64,000 nt of DNA, from assembly GCF_014281125.1 (NCBI RefSeq), contig NZ_JACOEA010000004.1, forward strand, positions 62,001 through 126,000. The letters run 5' to 3'. A model generated the notes under the pieces. The model did no database searches, was not told the DNA's origin, and saw only the letters and a list, made by a program, of their open reading frames with translations. Both the position numbers and the translations under genes were made by a program. Origin of the DNA: Lawsonibacter celer. Lineage in GTDB: Bacteria; Bacillota; Clostridia; Oscillospirales; Oscillospiraceae. This document shows positions 32,484-40,835 of the stretch, piece by piece. How positions within the stretch are numbered: position 1 is the stretch's first letter; every line of letters begins with the position of its first letter.

Positions 32484-33941
32484 TTATTCAACCGCGCTGC
32501 TGCCGACGCCGGCGCGGCGCTTTGGGATCAGAAGGAATGCGGCGGCGAGGATTACCAGGCCGCCTGCGGCGCTGACCAACGACATGACGGAGAAAACGTC
32601 GGCAACCGCCTGGCGCAGATGAATTCCGCCGCCCGCCGCCATGGCGGCGGCGTATTTCGCGTTGTAGAAGATGTTGTAAAACGAATTGAACATCACCACG
32701 CCGACGGAATTGGAGAAGTAGATCATCGCTGTGGCCATGCCCATCTCTTCGTGGCGGACGGACAGCTGCATATAGGGATTAATGCATACGGCCTGACTGC
32801 TGGTGGATATTCCGAAGATCAGCATGGTGAGATAGATGCAGATCACCGGCGTCTGGATGTTCCAGCCCGCTGCGATCAGGCTTCCGATCACCATTGTCCC
32901 GCCGCAAAGTGCGAACGCGGTGCGGAAGCGTCTGCTCTGGTCCCTGGCGATCCATACACCGATAAAGGAGGGCAGTATGCACAGAAGCAGATTTTTCGGC
33001 ATGGCCAGGGTGCCGCTCACCGTGGCGCTCAGCCCCAGGCTCACCTGGCCGAACAGGGCCAGAACGGAGGAGCATAGGCACATCATCGGGGCCAGCATCA
33101 TGTGAGTCAGAAAGGACATGGTAAAGCTACGGTTGCGGAAAAAGGAGAAGTTGATGAGGGGGTCTTTGACCCAGCGCTCATATCGCGCTAGCAACACCAG
33201 CAAAAGCACCCCCAGAATAAGCAGGGCAAGCCCTGCTGGAGATACCCGGGGAAAAAGAGACCCGCCGACGGAACACCAGAGCAGGATACAGGCAAACCCG
33301 CCGCCCAGAAGGGCCATCCCGCCGCCGTCGATGCCGCCCGCCCTGTTTGTGGTGGGGCGGTTGGGGTAGAAGAGAGACAAGAGGATAAGGGCGGCCAAAA
33401 GAAAAGGGGCGAAAAAAAGAAACAGGGACAAGGGGCCGAATAGATCGGAGAGCACCCCACCCAGAAACAGCCCCAGCAGGAAAGCCAGTCCCTGGATCGT
33501 GCCGAACACGCCAAACCAGCGGGGGCGTTCCTCTGCGGTGGTGACATCGCTTAAAATGGCGGAGGGATAGGCGCCCAGCACACCGCCCAGCAGATTGCCT
33601 GCCACATAGACCGCGAAGAACCAGGCCGGTGTCATTTCGACCGCACAGAGCAGCATCATCGCCAGACGGACCCAGCCCACAGTGAGGCAGACTCTGCGCC
33701 GCCCGAAGCGGTCTCCCAGCTTTCCACCGATGGGGGTTACCAGACAGGAGCCCAGGGAGGAGATGCCTCCAAAAATGGCATACCAGGCCATCAGATTGTA
33801 ATGAGACAGCAGTGCCGGAAACGCCACGGGAAGAGCAAAGGAGAAAAAGAGGTGATAAAACCACAGACACCCTGCCCCTGCGATGACGCCGTATTTTCCG
33901 CGCGGGGAAAGCGCAATATAAGCGGACGGACTTTGCTCCAT
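32484..33941 (-). CDS. MFS transporter 2 (DHA-type)
   Basis: The 485-residue protein starts at ATG 33941 behind TTATGGAGGGTTACACTT. It carries the same GGKLGDRFGRRRV loop, and blocks such as LSATVSGTLAMPKNLL and DVTTAEERPRWFGVFGTI are nearly the same in MFS 1. It is the first gene of the two-gene leftward operon. The pair may form alternative transporters for related substrates, or redundancy after a recent tandem duplication. Confidence 0.88.
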   Translation of the reverse strand: MEQSPSAYIALSPRGKYGVIAGAGCLWFYHLFFSFALPVAFPALLSHYNLMAWYAIFGGISSLGSCLVTPIGGKLGDRFGRRRVCLTVGWVRLAMMLLCAVEMTPAWFFAVYVAGNLLGGVLGAYPSAILSDVTTAEERPRWFGVFGTIQGLAFLLGLFLGGVLSDLFGPLSLFLFFAPFLLAALILLSLFYPNRPTTNRAGGIDGGGMALLGGGFACILLWCSVGGSLFPRVSPAGLALLILGVLLLVLLARYERWVKDPLINFSFFRNRSFTMSFLTHMMLAPMMCLCSSVLALFGQVSLGLSATVSGTLAMPKNLLLCILPSFIGVWIARDQSRRFRTAFALCGGTMVIGSLIAAGWNIQTPVICIYLTMLIFGISTSSQAVCINPYMQLSVRHEEMGMATAMIYFSNSVGVVMFNSFYNIFYNAKYAAAMAAGGGIHLRQAVADVFSVMSLVSAAGGLVILAAAFLLIPKRRAGVGSSAVE

Positions 33942-33973
33942 AAGTGTAACCCTCCATAAAATGTTCTAAAATT

Positions 33974-34002
33974 AGGCTACCCTATTTTGCGGAGCATGTC
34001 AA
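33974..34002 (-). promoter_or_regulatory. Promoter of the MFS pair, with overlapping TAATTTTAGA element
   Basis: On the minus strand, TTGACA (34002-33997), 17 bases and TAGCCT (33979-33974). The -10 is weak. TAATTTTAGA (minus, 33974-33965) touches the -10 and the start point. The remaining stretch up to 34080 is more than 80% A+T. Confidence 0.55.
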
Positions 34003-34078
34003 TAGTTTTTCTAAAAATCATTTTTTTAGAATTAAAAAGGAATTATTAAAATAATTTTATATCTAATTTTAATTTTTG

Positions 34079-34135
34079 AAAAAAGTGGCCCGGAAGAATA
34101 ATATCAGATGTGTTCTGATATTATTCTTCCGGGCC
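34079..34135 (-). terminator. Long terminator of the AraC-type gene
   Basis: GGCCCGGAAGAATAATATCAGA and TCTGATATTATTCTTCCGGGCC make a perfect 22-bp stem with the 5-base loop TGTGT. On the minus strand it is followed by ACTTTTTTC. It isolates the AraC gene from the MFS pair. Confidence 0.85.
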
Positions 34136-34149
34136 GTCAAATACCCGCT

Positions 34150-35112
34150 TTATTCCTGCTCCTGCGCATCCCTGTGGAGCTGCTGCAGGATGTCTTCAAT
34201 GGTCATCTTTTTGCGGCCAAGAACGGATACGATGAACCCGTTTTGCTGGAGAATCTTTTGGGTCGCTTCATCCGTGGGATTGCCGTAGGACAGAATATTT
34301 GAGGCAAACATCCGGCGGTACTGCCCGGGGGGAATCCGCGTCACTTTCTTAAAGATTCGGCTGAAATGGCTTAGATTCGTAAACCCGGTAGCAGAAGCCA
34401 CCTGTGTCAGACTCATGTCGGAGAAAGAAATCAGTTCCGCCGCCTTGCGGATGCGGATCACAGTCTGGCAGTTTCCGATGGTCATGCCGGAGTCCCGCTT
34501 AAACACGGAGCAGATATAGTTTTTATTAAAGCCCACTGCCTCGGCAATCTCCTGGAGTGATACCTCCCGGCTGTAGTTTTGTTCCAGATAGCGGATAATC
34601 TCCCTGGAGAGCGGGGAATAACCAACCGTGTCTACCATGCCGGCGTCCTCCCCCTCAACGGGGGCGCCCTCGCCGTAATGGCGGAACAGATAATTGATCA
34701 CTGCAACCAGATAGTCCGAGACAAAGGCCGGTGTGGAGGCCCGGGCGCAGGTGCTCTCCGCGACCAGCTCCCGGACCAATCCGGATACAAAGTCGTCCTT
34801 TGGAAAAAAGGGCGGGAGAGTCGTGAGCAGCGCCTCCAGCCGGGGGGCGGAGATGGTGAACTTGACCTCATAACAGCGGCAGACCTCGTCGGACATGTTT
34901 TCCATCCCGTGAAGCACATTAGGCTTGGCCAACACGCTCTCCCCCGCCTCCAAAATCCGCTCCTCATCTCCCACGGAATACTTCTGTGGCCCCTCCCGGA
35001 CAAGAAAAAGCTGATAATAGTCGTGGGCATGGGACTTAAGTCCGCCGTGGGGCTGAAAGCTGGATTCCGCTACCCAGAGGACCGTATTTTCCTGTTCTGG
35101 AATATAGGTCAT
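34150..35112 (-). CDS. AraC-family regulator with cupin-like N terminus
   Basis: The start at 35112 (MTYIPEQEN) follows AAGGGAGG at 7 bases; the frame to 35148 is less likely. The 320-residue protein has an N-terminal cupin-like sensor (FQPHGGLKSHAHDYYQLFLVREG) and a C-terminal double helix-turn-helix (SLQEIAEAVGFNKNYICSVFKRDSG; TNLSHFSRIFKKVTRIPPGQYR). The gene lies between the MFS pair and the divergent catabolic operon. It is the natural local activator; TAATTTTAGA repeats near both promoters are its candidate sites. Confidence 0.9.
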   Translation of the reverse strand: MTYIPEQENTVLWVAESSFQPHGGLKSHAHDYYQLFLVREGPQKYSVGDEERILEAGESVLAKPNVLHGMENMSDEVCRCYEVKFTISAPRLEALLTTLPPFFPKDDFVSGLVRELVAESTCARASTPAFVSDYLVAVINYLFRHYGEGAPVEGEDAGMVDTVGYSPLSREIIRYLEQNYSREVSLQEIAEAVGFNKNYICSVFKRDSGMTIGNCQTVIRIRKAAELISFSDMSLTQVASATGFTNLSHFSRIFKKVTRIPPGQYRRMFASNILSYGNPTDEATQKILQQNGFIVSVLGRKKMTIEDILQQLHRDAQEQE

Positions 35113-35148
35113 ACAATGGCCTCCCTTGTAATTGATGTTATTTTCCAC

Positions 35149-35177
35149 ATTTTATTCGGTTTTCAAAAGAAAAGCAA
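35149..35177 (-). promoter_or_regulatory. Promoter of the AraC-type gene
   Basis: On the minus strand, TTGCTT (35177-35172), 17 bases and TAAAAT (35154-35149). Confidence 0.6.
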
Positions 35178-35260
35178 GCAAAGTCTTCTGAAGCCGATCT
35201 TTTGAACCTTTTTTGACTGAAAATTAGAATAATTGAAATACAGCTGCAAACGGAATTAAA

Positions 35261-35395
35261 ATAATTTTAGAAAATAATTTTAGATAAAAATATCTGAATT
35301 TTAAGATAATTATATTGACAAACTCTTACTAAATGTGTATTTTATAGGTGGATGTGCTGCATGTCAAGGAATGTGAAGTTAATTTTAGATAAAAT
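35261..35395. repeat. TAATTTTAGA operator-like repeats before the catabolic operon
   Basis: TAATTTTAGA occurs at 35263-35272, 35276-35285 and 35381-35390. The 14-mer AATTTTAGATAAAA is identical at 35277-35290 and 35382-35395. Two copies lie upstream of the -35 of the promoter at 35316; the third lies about 30 bases into the transcript. Spacing of the first pair is 13 bases. A fourth copy sits at the MFS promoter. The gap 35113-35508 contains no gene; it is AT-rich regulatory DNA. Confidence 0.6.
35316..35344 (+). promoter_or_regulatory. Promoter of the bai-like catabolic operon
   Basis: TTGACA (35316-35321), a 17-base spacer and TATTTT (35339-35344). The transcript would start near 35351, giving a 158-base leader before the first thiolase. 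Confidence 0.65.
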
Positions 35396-35508
35396 TTTTA
35401 AGGTGAATATCAGAACAATAAACTGAGGGGGATAAAAGGGAAAGAAACCGCCGCCGCGAGGAGTGCGGCCGACTGAAAATATGCAGAAATAAGGAGGAAA
35501 TACACAAC

Positions 35509-36708
35509 ATGCGAGAAGTAGTATTTGTAGACGGAGTGCGGTCCGCATTCACAAATTTGGGCGGAGGCCTGCGGGATTTGGCCTCCACCGAGATTGCGGC
35601 TTTTGTGCTGAAGGGGCTGGCGGACAGGACTGGGATCCTGGAGCGCGGGAAGGTGGATGGGCTGTTCTGCGGCAATGCCCTGCGCGACGGAAAAGCGTCC
35701 AATATTGGACGCTATGCCGCTTTGCTGGCAGGACTGCCCATTGAGACCGAGGCGCACTACGTGGAGATGCAGTGCGGCTCTGCGATCACAAGCGTGAACC
35801 ATGCGGCGGCCATGATTGCCCTGGGCTATGCGGATGTACTTATGGTAGGCGGTATGGAGTCCTATTCCACCATGAACGCGGAGTTTTCCATGAACGACGA
35901 GCCCTACAAGCTGATCCCGCCCATCCCCCTGGCGTCCCATTTGGCCCCCACGAAGGATGAGGATATCACCATGATCGAGGTCAGCGATAAAATGGCGGAG
36001 AAATGGGGTGTTTCCCGCGCACAGTGCGACGAGTACGCCGCCCGCAGCCAGCAGCGCCTGGCCGCGGCCTATCAAAACGGTATTACCGGCGACGAGATTG
36101 TCCCCTTTGTCTATCCCGCCACCAAAAAGACCCCGGAGATCCGGATTGACAAGGACGAATTTCCCAAGCCCGCCACCACGGTGGAGGGACTGTCCAAGCT
36201 GAGAAGTGTGATGCCGGGCGGCGTGACCACTGCGGGCAACGCCTCCGGGCGCAACGACGGCGCCGCTTTCCTGCTGATGATGAGCGCGGACAAGGCCAAG
36301 GAGCTGGGCTATACGCCCTACGCCAAATGGGTTATGGGCGCAGATGTCGGAGTTCACCCTTATGAGATGGGGATTGGTCCCGCCTTCTCCAACCTGAAGG
36401 CCATGAAGCTGGCCGGCCTGACTGTAGGCGATTTCGACGTGTTCGAGTGCAACGAGGCGTTTGCCGCACAGAATCTGGGCGTCATTCGTGAAATGGAGAA
36501 GCAGAGCGGCGTGAAGATCGACCAGGAGCGCTGGAATCCAAACGGCGGCGCGATTTCCATCGGCCACCCCAACGGCGCCTCCGGCGGCCGTATCGCCATG
36601 TTCTGCATGCGCCAACTGGAAAAGACCGGCGGGAAATATGGCCTGTTCAGCTCCTGCTGCGGCGGTGGGCACGGCACCACCACCATCATCGAGAATCTGC
36701 GGCGCTAA
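35509..36708 (+). CDS. Thiolase 1 of the catabolic island
   Basis: The 399-residue protein starts with MREVVFVDGVRSAF after AAGGAGG. It is a full thiolase: nucleophile Cys89 in MQCGSAI, CNEAFAAQ, His353 in SIGHPNGASGG and Cys383 in SSCCGGGHG. It splits 3-oxoacyl-CoA with CoA or condenses acyl-CoAs. The active-site context MQCGSAI is atypical for biosynthetic AtoB, so a longer or branched substrate is possible. It is the first gene of the rightward operon; its paralogue follows after 19 bases. Confidence 0.9.
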   Translation: MREVVFVDGVRSAFTNLGGGLRDLASTEIAAFVLKGLADRTGILERGKVDGLFCGNALRDGKASNIGRYAALLAGLPIETEAHYVEMQCGSAITSVNHAAAMIALGYADVLMVGGMESYSTMNAEFSMNDEPYKLIPPIPLASHLAPTKDEDITMIEVSDKMAEKWGVSRAQCDEYAARSQQRLAAAYQNGITGDEIVPFVYPATKKTPEIRIDKDEFPKPATTVEGLSKLRSVMPGGVTTAGNASGRNDGAAFLLMMSADKAKELGYTPYAKWVMGADVGVHPYEMGIGPAFSNLKAMKLAGLTVGDFDVFECNEAFAAQNLGVIREMEKQSGVKIDQERWNPNGGAISIGHPNGASGGRIAMFCMRQLEKTGGKYGLFSSCCGGGHGTTTIIENLRR

Positions 36709-36727
36709 GAAAGGGAGAGTGAGAGAT

Positions 36728-37927
36728 ATGCGCGAAGTAGTTATTGTGGACGGAGCCCGTTCGGCCTTTACAAATTTTGGCGGCAGCCTGCGCACACTGG
36801 CCAGCGTGGACATTGCATCCAAGGTCGTGGACGGCCTGTTGGAGCGGACCGGTATCCTGGAGCGGGGCATGGTGGACAGTCTGATGGCGGGCTGTGCCCT
36901 GGGGGATATGAAGAGCAAGGATACCGCCCGTTATATCGTCCTTCAGTCCAAGCTTCCTCTGGAGTGCTCCGGCACCTTTGTAGAGATGCAGTGCGGCTCC
37001 GCCATTACGAGCCTGAATCACGCAGCCTGGAAGATCCTGACCGGCATGAGCGAGGTGGCCGTGGTGGGCGGAATGGAGTCCTACTCCACCATGACGGCCA
37101 AGTTCCCGATGTCCCGGCCCCAGTACAAGCTGATTCCCCCCTATCCCATTGCCCTGGCGCTGACCCCTAATCAGGAGCGCAACATTGATATGGTAAGCGT
37201 CAGCGATAAAATGGCCGTCAAGTGGAACATCACCCGGGAAGAGGCCGACGCATATGCCTGCCGCAGCCAGGAGCGTCTGGCTGCGGCCTACAAGAATGGG
37301 ATTACCGGCGGCGAGATTGTACCAATTACACTCCCGGCGACCAAAAAGACTCCGGAGGTCGTCGTCGATCGGGACGAATTCCCGCGCCCCGGCACCACGC
37401 TGGAGGCACTGTCCAGGCTGCGGGCGGTGAACAAAGACGGCGTGACCACCGCGGGCAACGCATCCGGGCGCAACGACGGCGCCGCCTTCCTGCTGGTCAT
37501 GACCGCAGAAAAGGCCAGGCAGTACGGCTATACGCCCATGGCCAAGTGGATCGGCGGCGCCCATTACGGCGTGCAGGAGGACTATATGGGCATCGGCCCC
37601 GCGTTTTCCAACCTGAAGGCACTCAAACAGCTGGGCTTGAGCGTGGACGACATCGACGTGGTGGAGTGCAACGAGGCATTTGCCGCGCAGAACCTCTCCG
37701 TCATACGTGAGATGGAGGCGCAGAGCGGCAAAAAGATCGACATGGAGCGGTGGAACCCCAATGGAGGGGCCATCGCCATCGGCCACCCAAACGGAGCCTC
37801 CGGCGCGCGTATCTCCATATTCTGCATGCGGCAGCTGGAAAAAACCGGGGGAAAGTACGGAATCATCAGCTCCTGCTGTGGCGGCGGTCTGGGTACCACC
37901 GCCGTTATCGAGAATCTCAGACGGTAA
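36728..37927 (+). CDS. Thiolase 2 of the catabolic island
   Basis: The 399-residue start MREVVIVDGARSAF matches thiolase 1 closely. Cys89 (MQCGSAI), CNEAFAAQ, SIGHPNGASGA and SSCCGGGLG are kept. The gene follows thiolase 1 with AAGGGAGAG. Two paralogues of equal length may cut successive chain positions or form mixed tetramers. A 15-bp hairpin follows the gene. Confidence 0.9.
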   Translation: MREVVIVDGARSAFTNFGGSLRTLASVDIASKVVDGLLERTGILERGMVDSLMAGCALGDMKSKDTARYIVLQSKLPLECSGTFVEMQCGSAITSLNHAAWKILTGMSEVAVVGGMESYSTMTAKFPMSRPQYKLIPPYPIALALTPNQERNIDMVSVSDKMAVKWNITREEADAYACRSQERLAAAYKNGITGGEIVPITLPATKKTPEVVVDRDEFPRPGTTLEALSRLRAVNKDGVTTAGNASGRNDGAAFLLVMTAEKARQYGYTPMAKWIGGAHYGVQEDYMGIGPAFSNLKALKQLGLSVDDIDVVECNEAFAAQNLSVIREMEAQSGKKIDMERWNPNGGAIAIGHPNGASGARISIFCMRQLEKTGGKYGIISSCCGGGLGTTAVIENLRR

Positions 37928-37935
37928 CCGCATCC

Positions 37936-37973
37936 GGCGGTCCTGCCGGGACGTGCCGCCCGGCAGGACCGCC
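37936..37973 (+). other. Intergenic 15-bp hairpin after thiolase 2
   Basis: GGCGGTCCTGCCGGG (37936-37950) pairs perfectly with CCCGGCAGGACCGCC (37959-37973) across an 8-base loop. No T-run follows, so it is not a terminator; a role in mRNA processing or stability of the thiolase part of the transcript is plausible. Confidence 0.65.
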
Positions 37974-38002
37974 GATTCCTATAAAAAACAGGAGGTATAG
38001 CT

Positions 38003-38821
38003 ATGAGTTTTACATTTCCCTATGGCACTGGCCGGGTCCGTTTTGTCTGCATGTTCAGCTACCCCAAGGACATCGAGAAGGCGGCCGGGGAAGCCTGGTA
38101 TCTGGGAAAGCATGTCCCCGAGGCGCGCCGGCTGCCCGGCCTGGTGAGCTTCCGGAGCTGGAAGGCACTGCCCCCGATCAGTATGTGGACATTCGACCCC
38201 TACGACCGATTTGATCGGATTTCTGAATTGGTCTTTGAGAACATGGAGGCGTGCCTGAACGCTACGATCCGCCGCCCGGAGCTCTGGGCCAGCGGCTCGG
38301 AAGGGCGGCCTGGTTTCCGGGAGCTGGAGTGCGTGCTGCTGGACGAAGAGCCTCAATACAATCTGCTGAAGGACATTCCTGTGCAGCAGTATAAGTACAT
38401 CAATTTCCCCGGCCGCTATACCCCAGGCATCATGCTGGACACCGACTGTGACGACACATTCCTGGACATCTACATGTTCAACTACGACCCCAAGTTTACC
38501 TTTGAGGAGGGCGAGGACTGGTACCTGGGCCATCACGTGCGGGAGGGCCGCATTACAAAGCGTCTGGGACACCGCCATTACCAGACCTGGAAGCCCCTGC
38601 GGGTGAAGGTGGACGCGGACTGCCCCCTGCAGCCCAACCGCTTCTGGCGCTTTACCGAGCTGGGCCTGCCCGAGTATGCCCGCGATCCGGCCGGTGCGGG
38701 CCTGCTGCCTGGGAAGAAATACGCCGGCATGATTTACACACAGGATCCCCGCGGACAGGTGATCGGGGAGTGGCGCAATATCCTCATTGATCCTGCCCAG
38801 GCTGAAGACCTGATGGGCTGA
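38003..38821 (+). CDS. EthD-like dimeric alpha/beta-barrel protein with internal duplication
   Basis: The 272-residue protein starts after ACAGGAGGTATAGCT. It contains two copies of an EthD-type motif, WYLGKHVPEARRLPG at residues 33-47 and WYLGHHVREGRITKRLG at about 173, so each half is one ferredoxin-like barrel domain. EthD relatives occur in aromatic and ether-degrading clusters. The His in each copy is a possible active residue. It directly precedes the OYE gene with touching ends. A ligand-binding, isomerase or lyase role is possible; no reaction can be assigned. Confidence 0.75.
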   Translation: MSFTFPYGTGRVRFVCMFSYPKDIEKAAGEAWYLGKHVPEARRLPGLVSFRSWKALPPISMWTFDPYDRFDRISELVFENMEACLNATIRRPELWASGSEGRPGFRELECVLLDEEPQYNLLKDIPVQQYKYINFPGRYTPGIMLDTDCDDTFLDIYMFNYDPKFTFEEGEDWYLGHHVREGRITKRLGHRHYQTWKPLRVKVDADCPLQPNRFWRFTELGLPEYARDPAGAGLLPGKKYAGMIYTQDPRGQVIGEWRNILIDPAQAEDLMG

Positions 38822-40774
38822 ATGGAGAAAGAGATGAACGATCAAAAATTGTTCGCCCGGGGGAAGATTGGTCCTCTGGAGCTGAAAAACCGGATTGTCC
38901 TGCCCCCCATGGGTACCAATATGGCCAGCTACACCGGAGAGGCCACGGATGAGATCATCCGCTTCTACGCGGAACGAGCCAAGGGCGGCTGCGGCCTGAT
39001 CATCACGGAGATCACCCGGATTGACGACGTGACCGGTGTGGGAATGACTGGCCAGCTCTCCGTTACCTCCGGCAAATTTGTGCGCAAACTGGTGCAGCTT
39101 ACCGACGCCGTCCACCAATATGACAGCAGGATCCTGCTCCAGCTCCATCATCCCGGCCGGGAGATCTCCAGCCGGGCCCTGGGCGGTGTTCAGCCGGTGG
39201 CCCCAAGCCCCATCGCCTGCAAGGTGGTGGGCGAGGTCCCCAGGGAGCTGACCGGGCAGGAATGCGAGGACCTGATCCGGAAGTTTATCACCGGGGCTAG
39301 CTTGGCAAAGATGGCCGGCTTTGACGGCGTGGAGCTTCACGCCGCCCACGGCTATCTCATCAACCAGTTCCTGAGTCCCTATACCAACAAGCGCACCGAC
39401 CGGTTCGGTGGCGACCCGGAGGGCCGGATGACCTTCCTGCGGGAGATCATTTTTGGGATCCAAAAGGTGTGCGGCAACGGCTTCCCCATCTCAGTCCGGC
39501 TGAGCTGCGACGAATATGTGGAGGGCGGCATTGATTTGGCGGAAGGGGTGCGGATTGCGCAGGCCCTGGAACGGCTCGGCGTATCCGCCATCGACGTAAG
39601 CGCCGGCATCTATGAGTCCGGCTATGCCTCCATTGAACCCCAGGGGCTGCCGGAGGGCTGGAAGAAGCATCTGGCCGCCGAAGTGAAAAAACACGTGTCC
39701 ATCCCGGTCATCGCCGTGAATAACATCAAATATCCCGCTTCCGCTGAGCGCTTTCTGGAGGAGGGCGTGTGCGACTTTGTGGCGGTTGGCCGCGGCCAGA
39801 TTGCCGACCCGGAGTGGGGGCGTAAGGCGCAGGAGGGCCGTGAGGACGAAATCCGCAAATGTCTGGGCTGCATGTACTGCTTCAGCTGTCTGGGCCGGCT
39901 GCACCCCATAGAGTGCACCGTCAATCCGGCGGTGGGCAGGGAGGACAGATTCAACAGCGACACCTTGAAGCGGGACGGAGCCGGCAGGATTGCGGTCGTG
40001 GTGGGCGGCGGACCTGCCGGGATGCAGGCAGCGCTGATCTGCGCACGGCGCGGCTTCCATACCATCTTGCTGGAGCGCACCGGCAGCCTGGGCGGCACCG
40101 TCCGCCTGGCGGCGCTCCCGCCCCAGAAGGAGATGCTCTCCGAGCTGATCCGCACCCAGCGGCGGGAGTTGGAACTGGCCGGTGTGGAAGTGCGGCTGAA
40201 CACCGAGGCGACCGTAGAGACGGTGTCGGCCCTGCAGCCCTATGGGGTAATCGTGGCCGTCGGCGGAACCCCTATCGTGCCCGAGCTGCCGGGGAGCAGG
40301 CTGCCCCATGTGTATACCGCGGAGCAGTATCTGGCGGGCAAAGCGGAGTTGAAGGGAAAGCGCGTGGCGGTCATTGGCGGCGGCATCACCGGGCTGGAGA
40401 CCGCCGAGGTCCTGGCCGCGGCTAACCAGGTCACCGTGGTGGAGATGGCAAAGAATGTGGGCGCCACGCTATATCCCACCGTGAAGGCCCTCCTCATGGG
40501 GCGTCTCCAGGCCGCCGGCGTGAAGATCCTGACGCAGCATAAGCTCAGCGAGATCTGGGAGGGGGAAGTAATTCTGACCCACGCCAAGACCGGTGAGCCG
40601 TCCATTCTGGAGGCCGAGGCCGTGGTCCTGGCCATGGGGGTACGCCCCGACCGGACCGTGGCCGACGCTCTGCGGGCCGCCCTGGACCATGTTGTGTTTG
40701 TGGGGGATGTGAGCCGGACCGGCCAAATTGCCGACGCCCTGCGCGAGGCCAATGACAAAGCCTATGTATTTTGA
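38822..40774 (+). CDS. OYE-family NADH:flavin oxidoreductase/FeS/FAD reductase (2,4-dienoyl-CoA reductase or BaiCD/BaiH-like)
   Basis: The 650-residue multidomain enzyme starts with ATGGAGAAAG right after the EthD stop. Residues 8-340 are an FMN barrel with HAAHGYLINQF (173-183) and TDRFGG. Cys residues 347, 350, 353, 356 and 365 form an Fe-S motif, but the normal C-x2-C-x3-C-x11-C spacing is altered. Residues 390-650 have an FAD/NADH domain with VVGGGPAGMQAA and VIGGGITGLETAE. Such enzymes reduce conjugated enoyl-CoA or steroid enones. It resembles BaiCD/BaiH in layout. It is the key redox gene of the island. Confidence 0.9.
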   Translation: MEKEMNDQKLFARGKIGPLELKNRIVLPPMGTNMASYTGEATDEIIRFYAERAKGGCGLIITEITRIDDVTGVGMTGQLSVTSGKFVRKLVQLTDAVHQYDSRILLQLHHPGREISSRALGGVQPVAPSPIACKVVGEVPRELTGQECEDLIRKFITGASLAKMAGFDGVELHAAHGYLINQFLSPYTNKRTDRFGGDPEGRMTFLREIIFGIQKVCGNGFPISVRLSCDEYVEGGIDLAEGVRIAQALERLGVSAIDVSAGIYESGYASIEPQGLPEGWKKHLAAEVKKHVSIPVIAVNNIKYPASAERFLEEGVCDFVAVGRGQIADPEWGRKAQEGREDEIRKCLGCMYCFSCLGRLHPIECTVNPAVGREDRFNSDTLKRDGAGRIAVVVGGGPAGMQAALICARRGFHTILLERTGSLGGTVRLAALPPQKEMLSELIRTQRRELELAGVEVRLNTEATVETVSALQPYGVIVAVGGTPIVPELPGSRLPHVYTAEQYLAGKAELKGKRVAVIGGGITGLETAEVLAAANQVTVVEMAKNVGATLYPTVKALLMGRLQAAGVKILTQHKLSEIWEGEVILTHAKTGEPSILEAEAVVLAMGVRPDRTVADALRAALDHVVFVGDVSRTGQIADALREANDKAYVF

Positions 40775-40835
40775 TTGTAAAGCTGGGACAGAACCGCGGC
40801 GGCGCCTGTTTCAGCGCTAAAAGGAGAGGAGTCAT

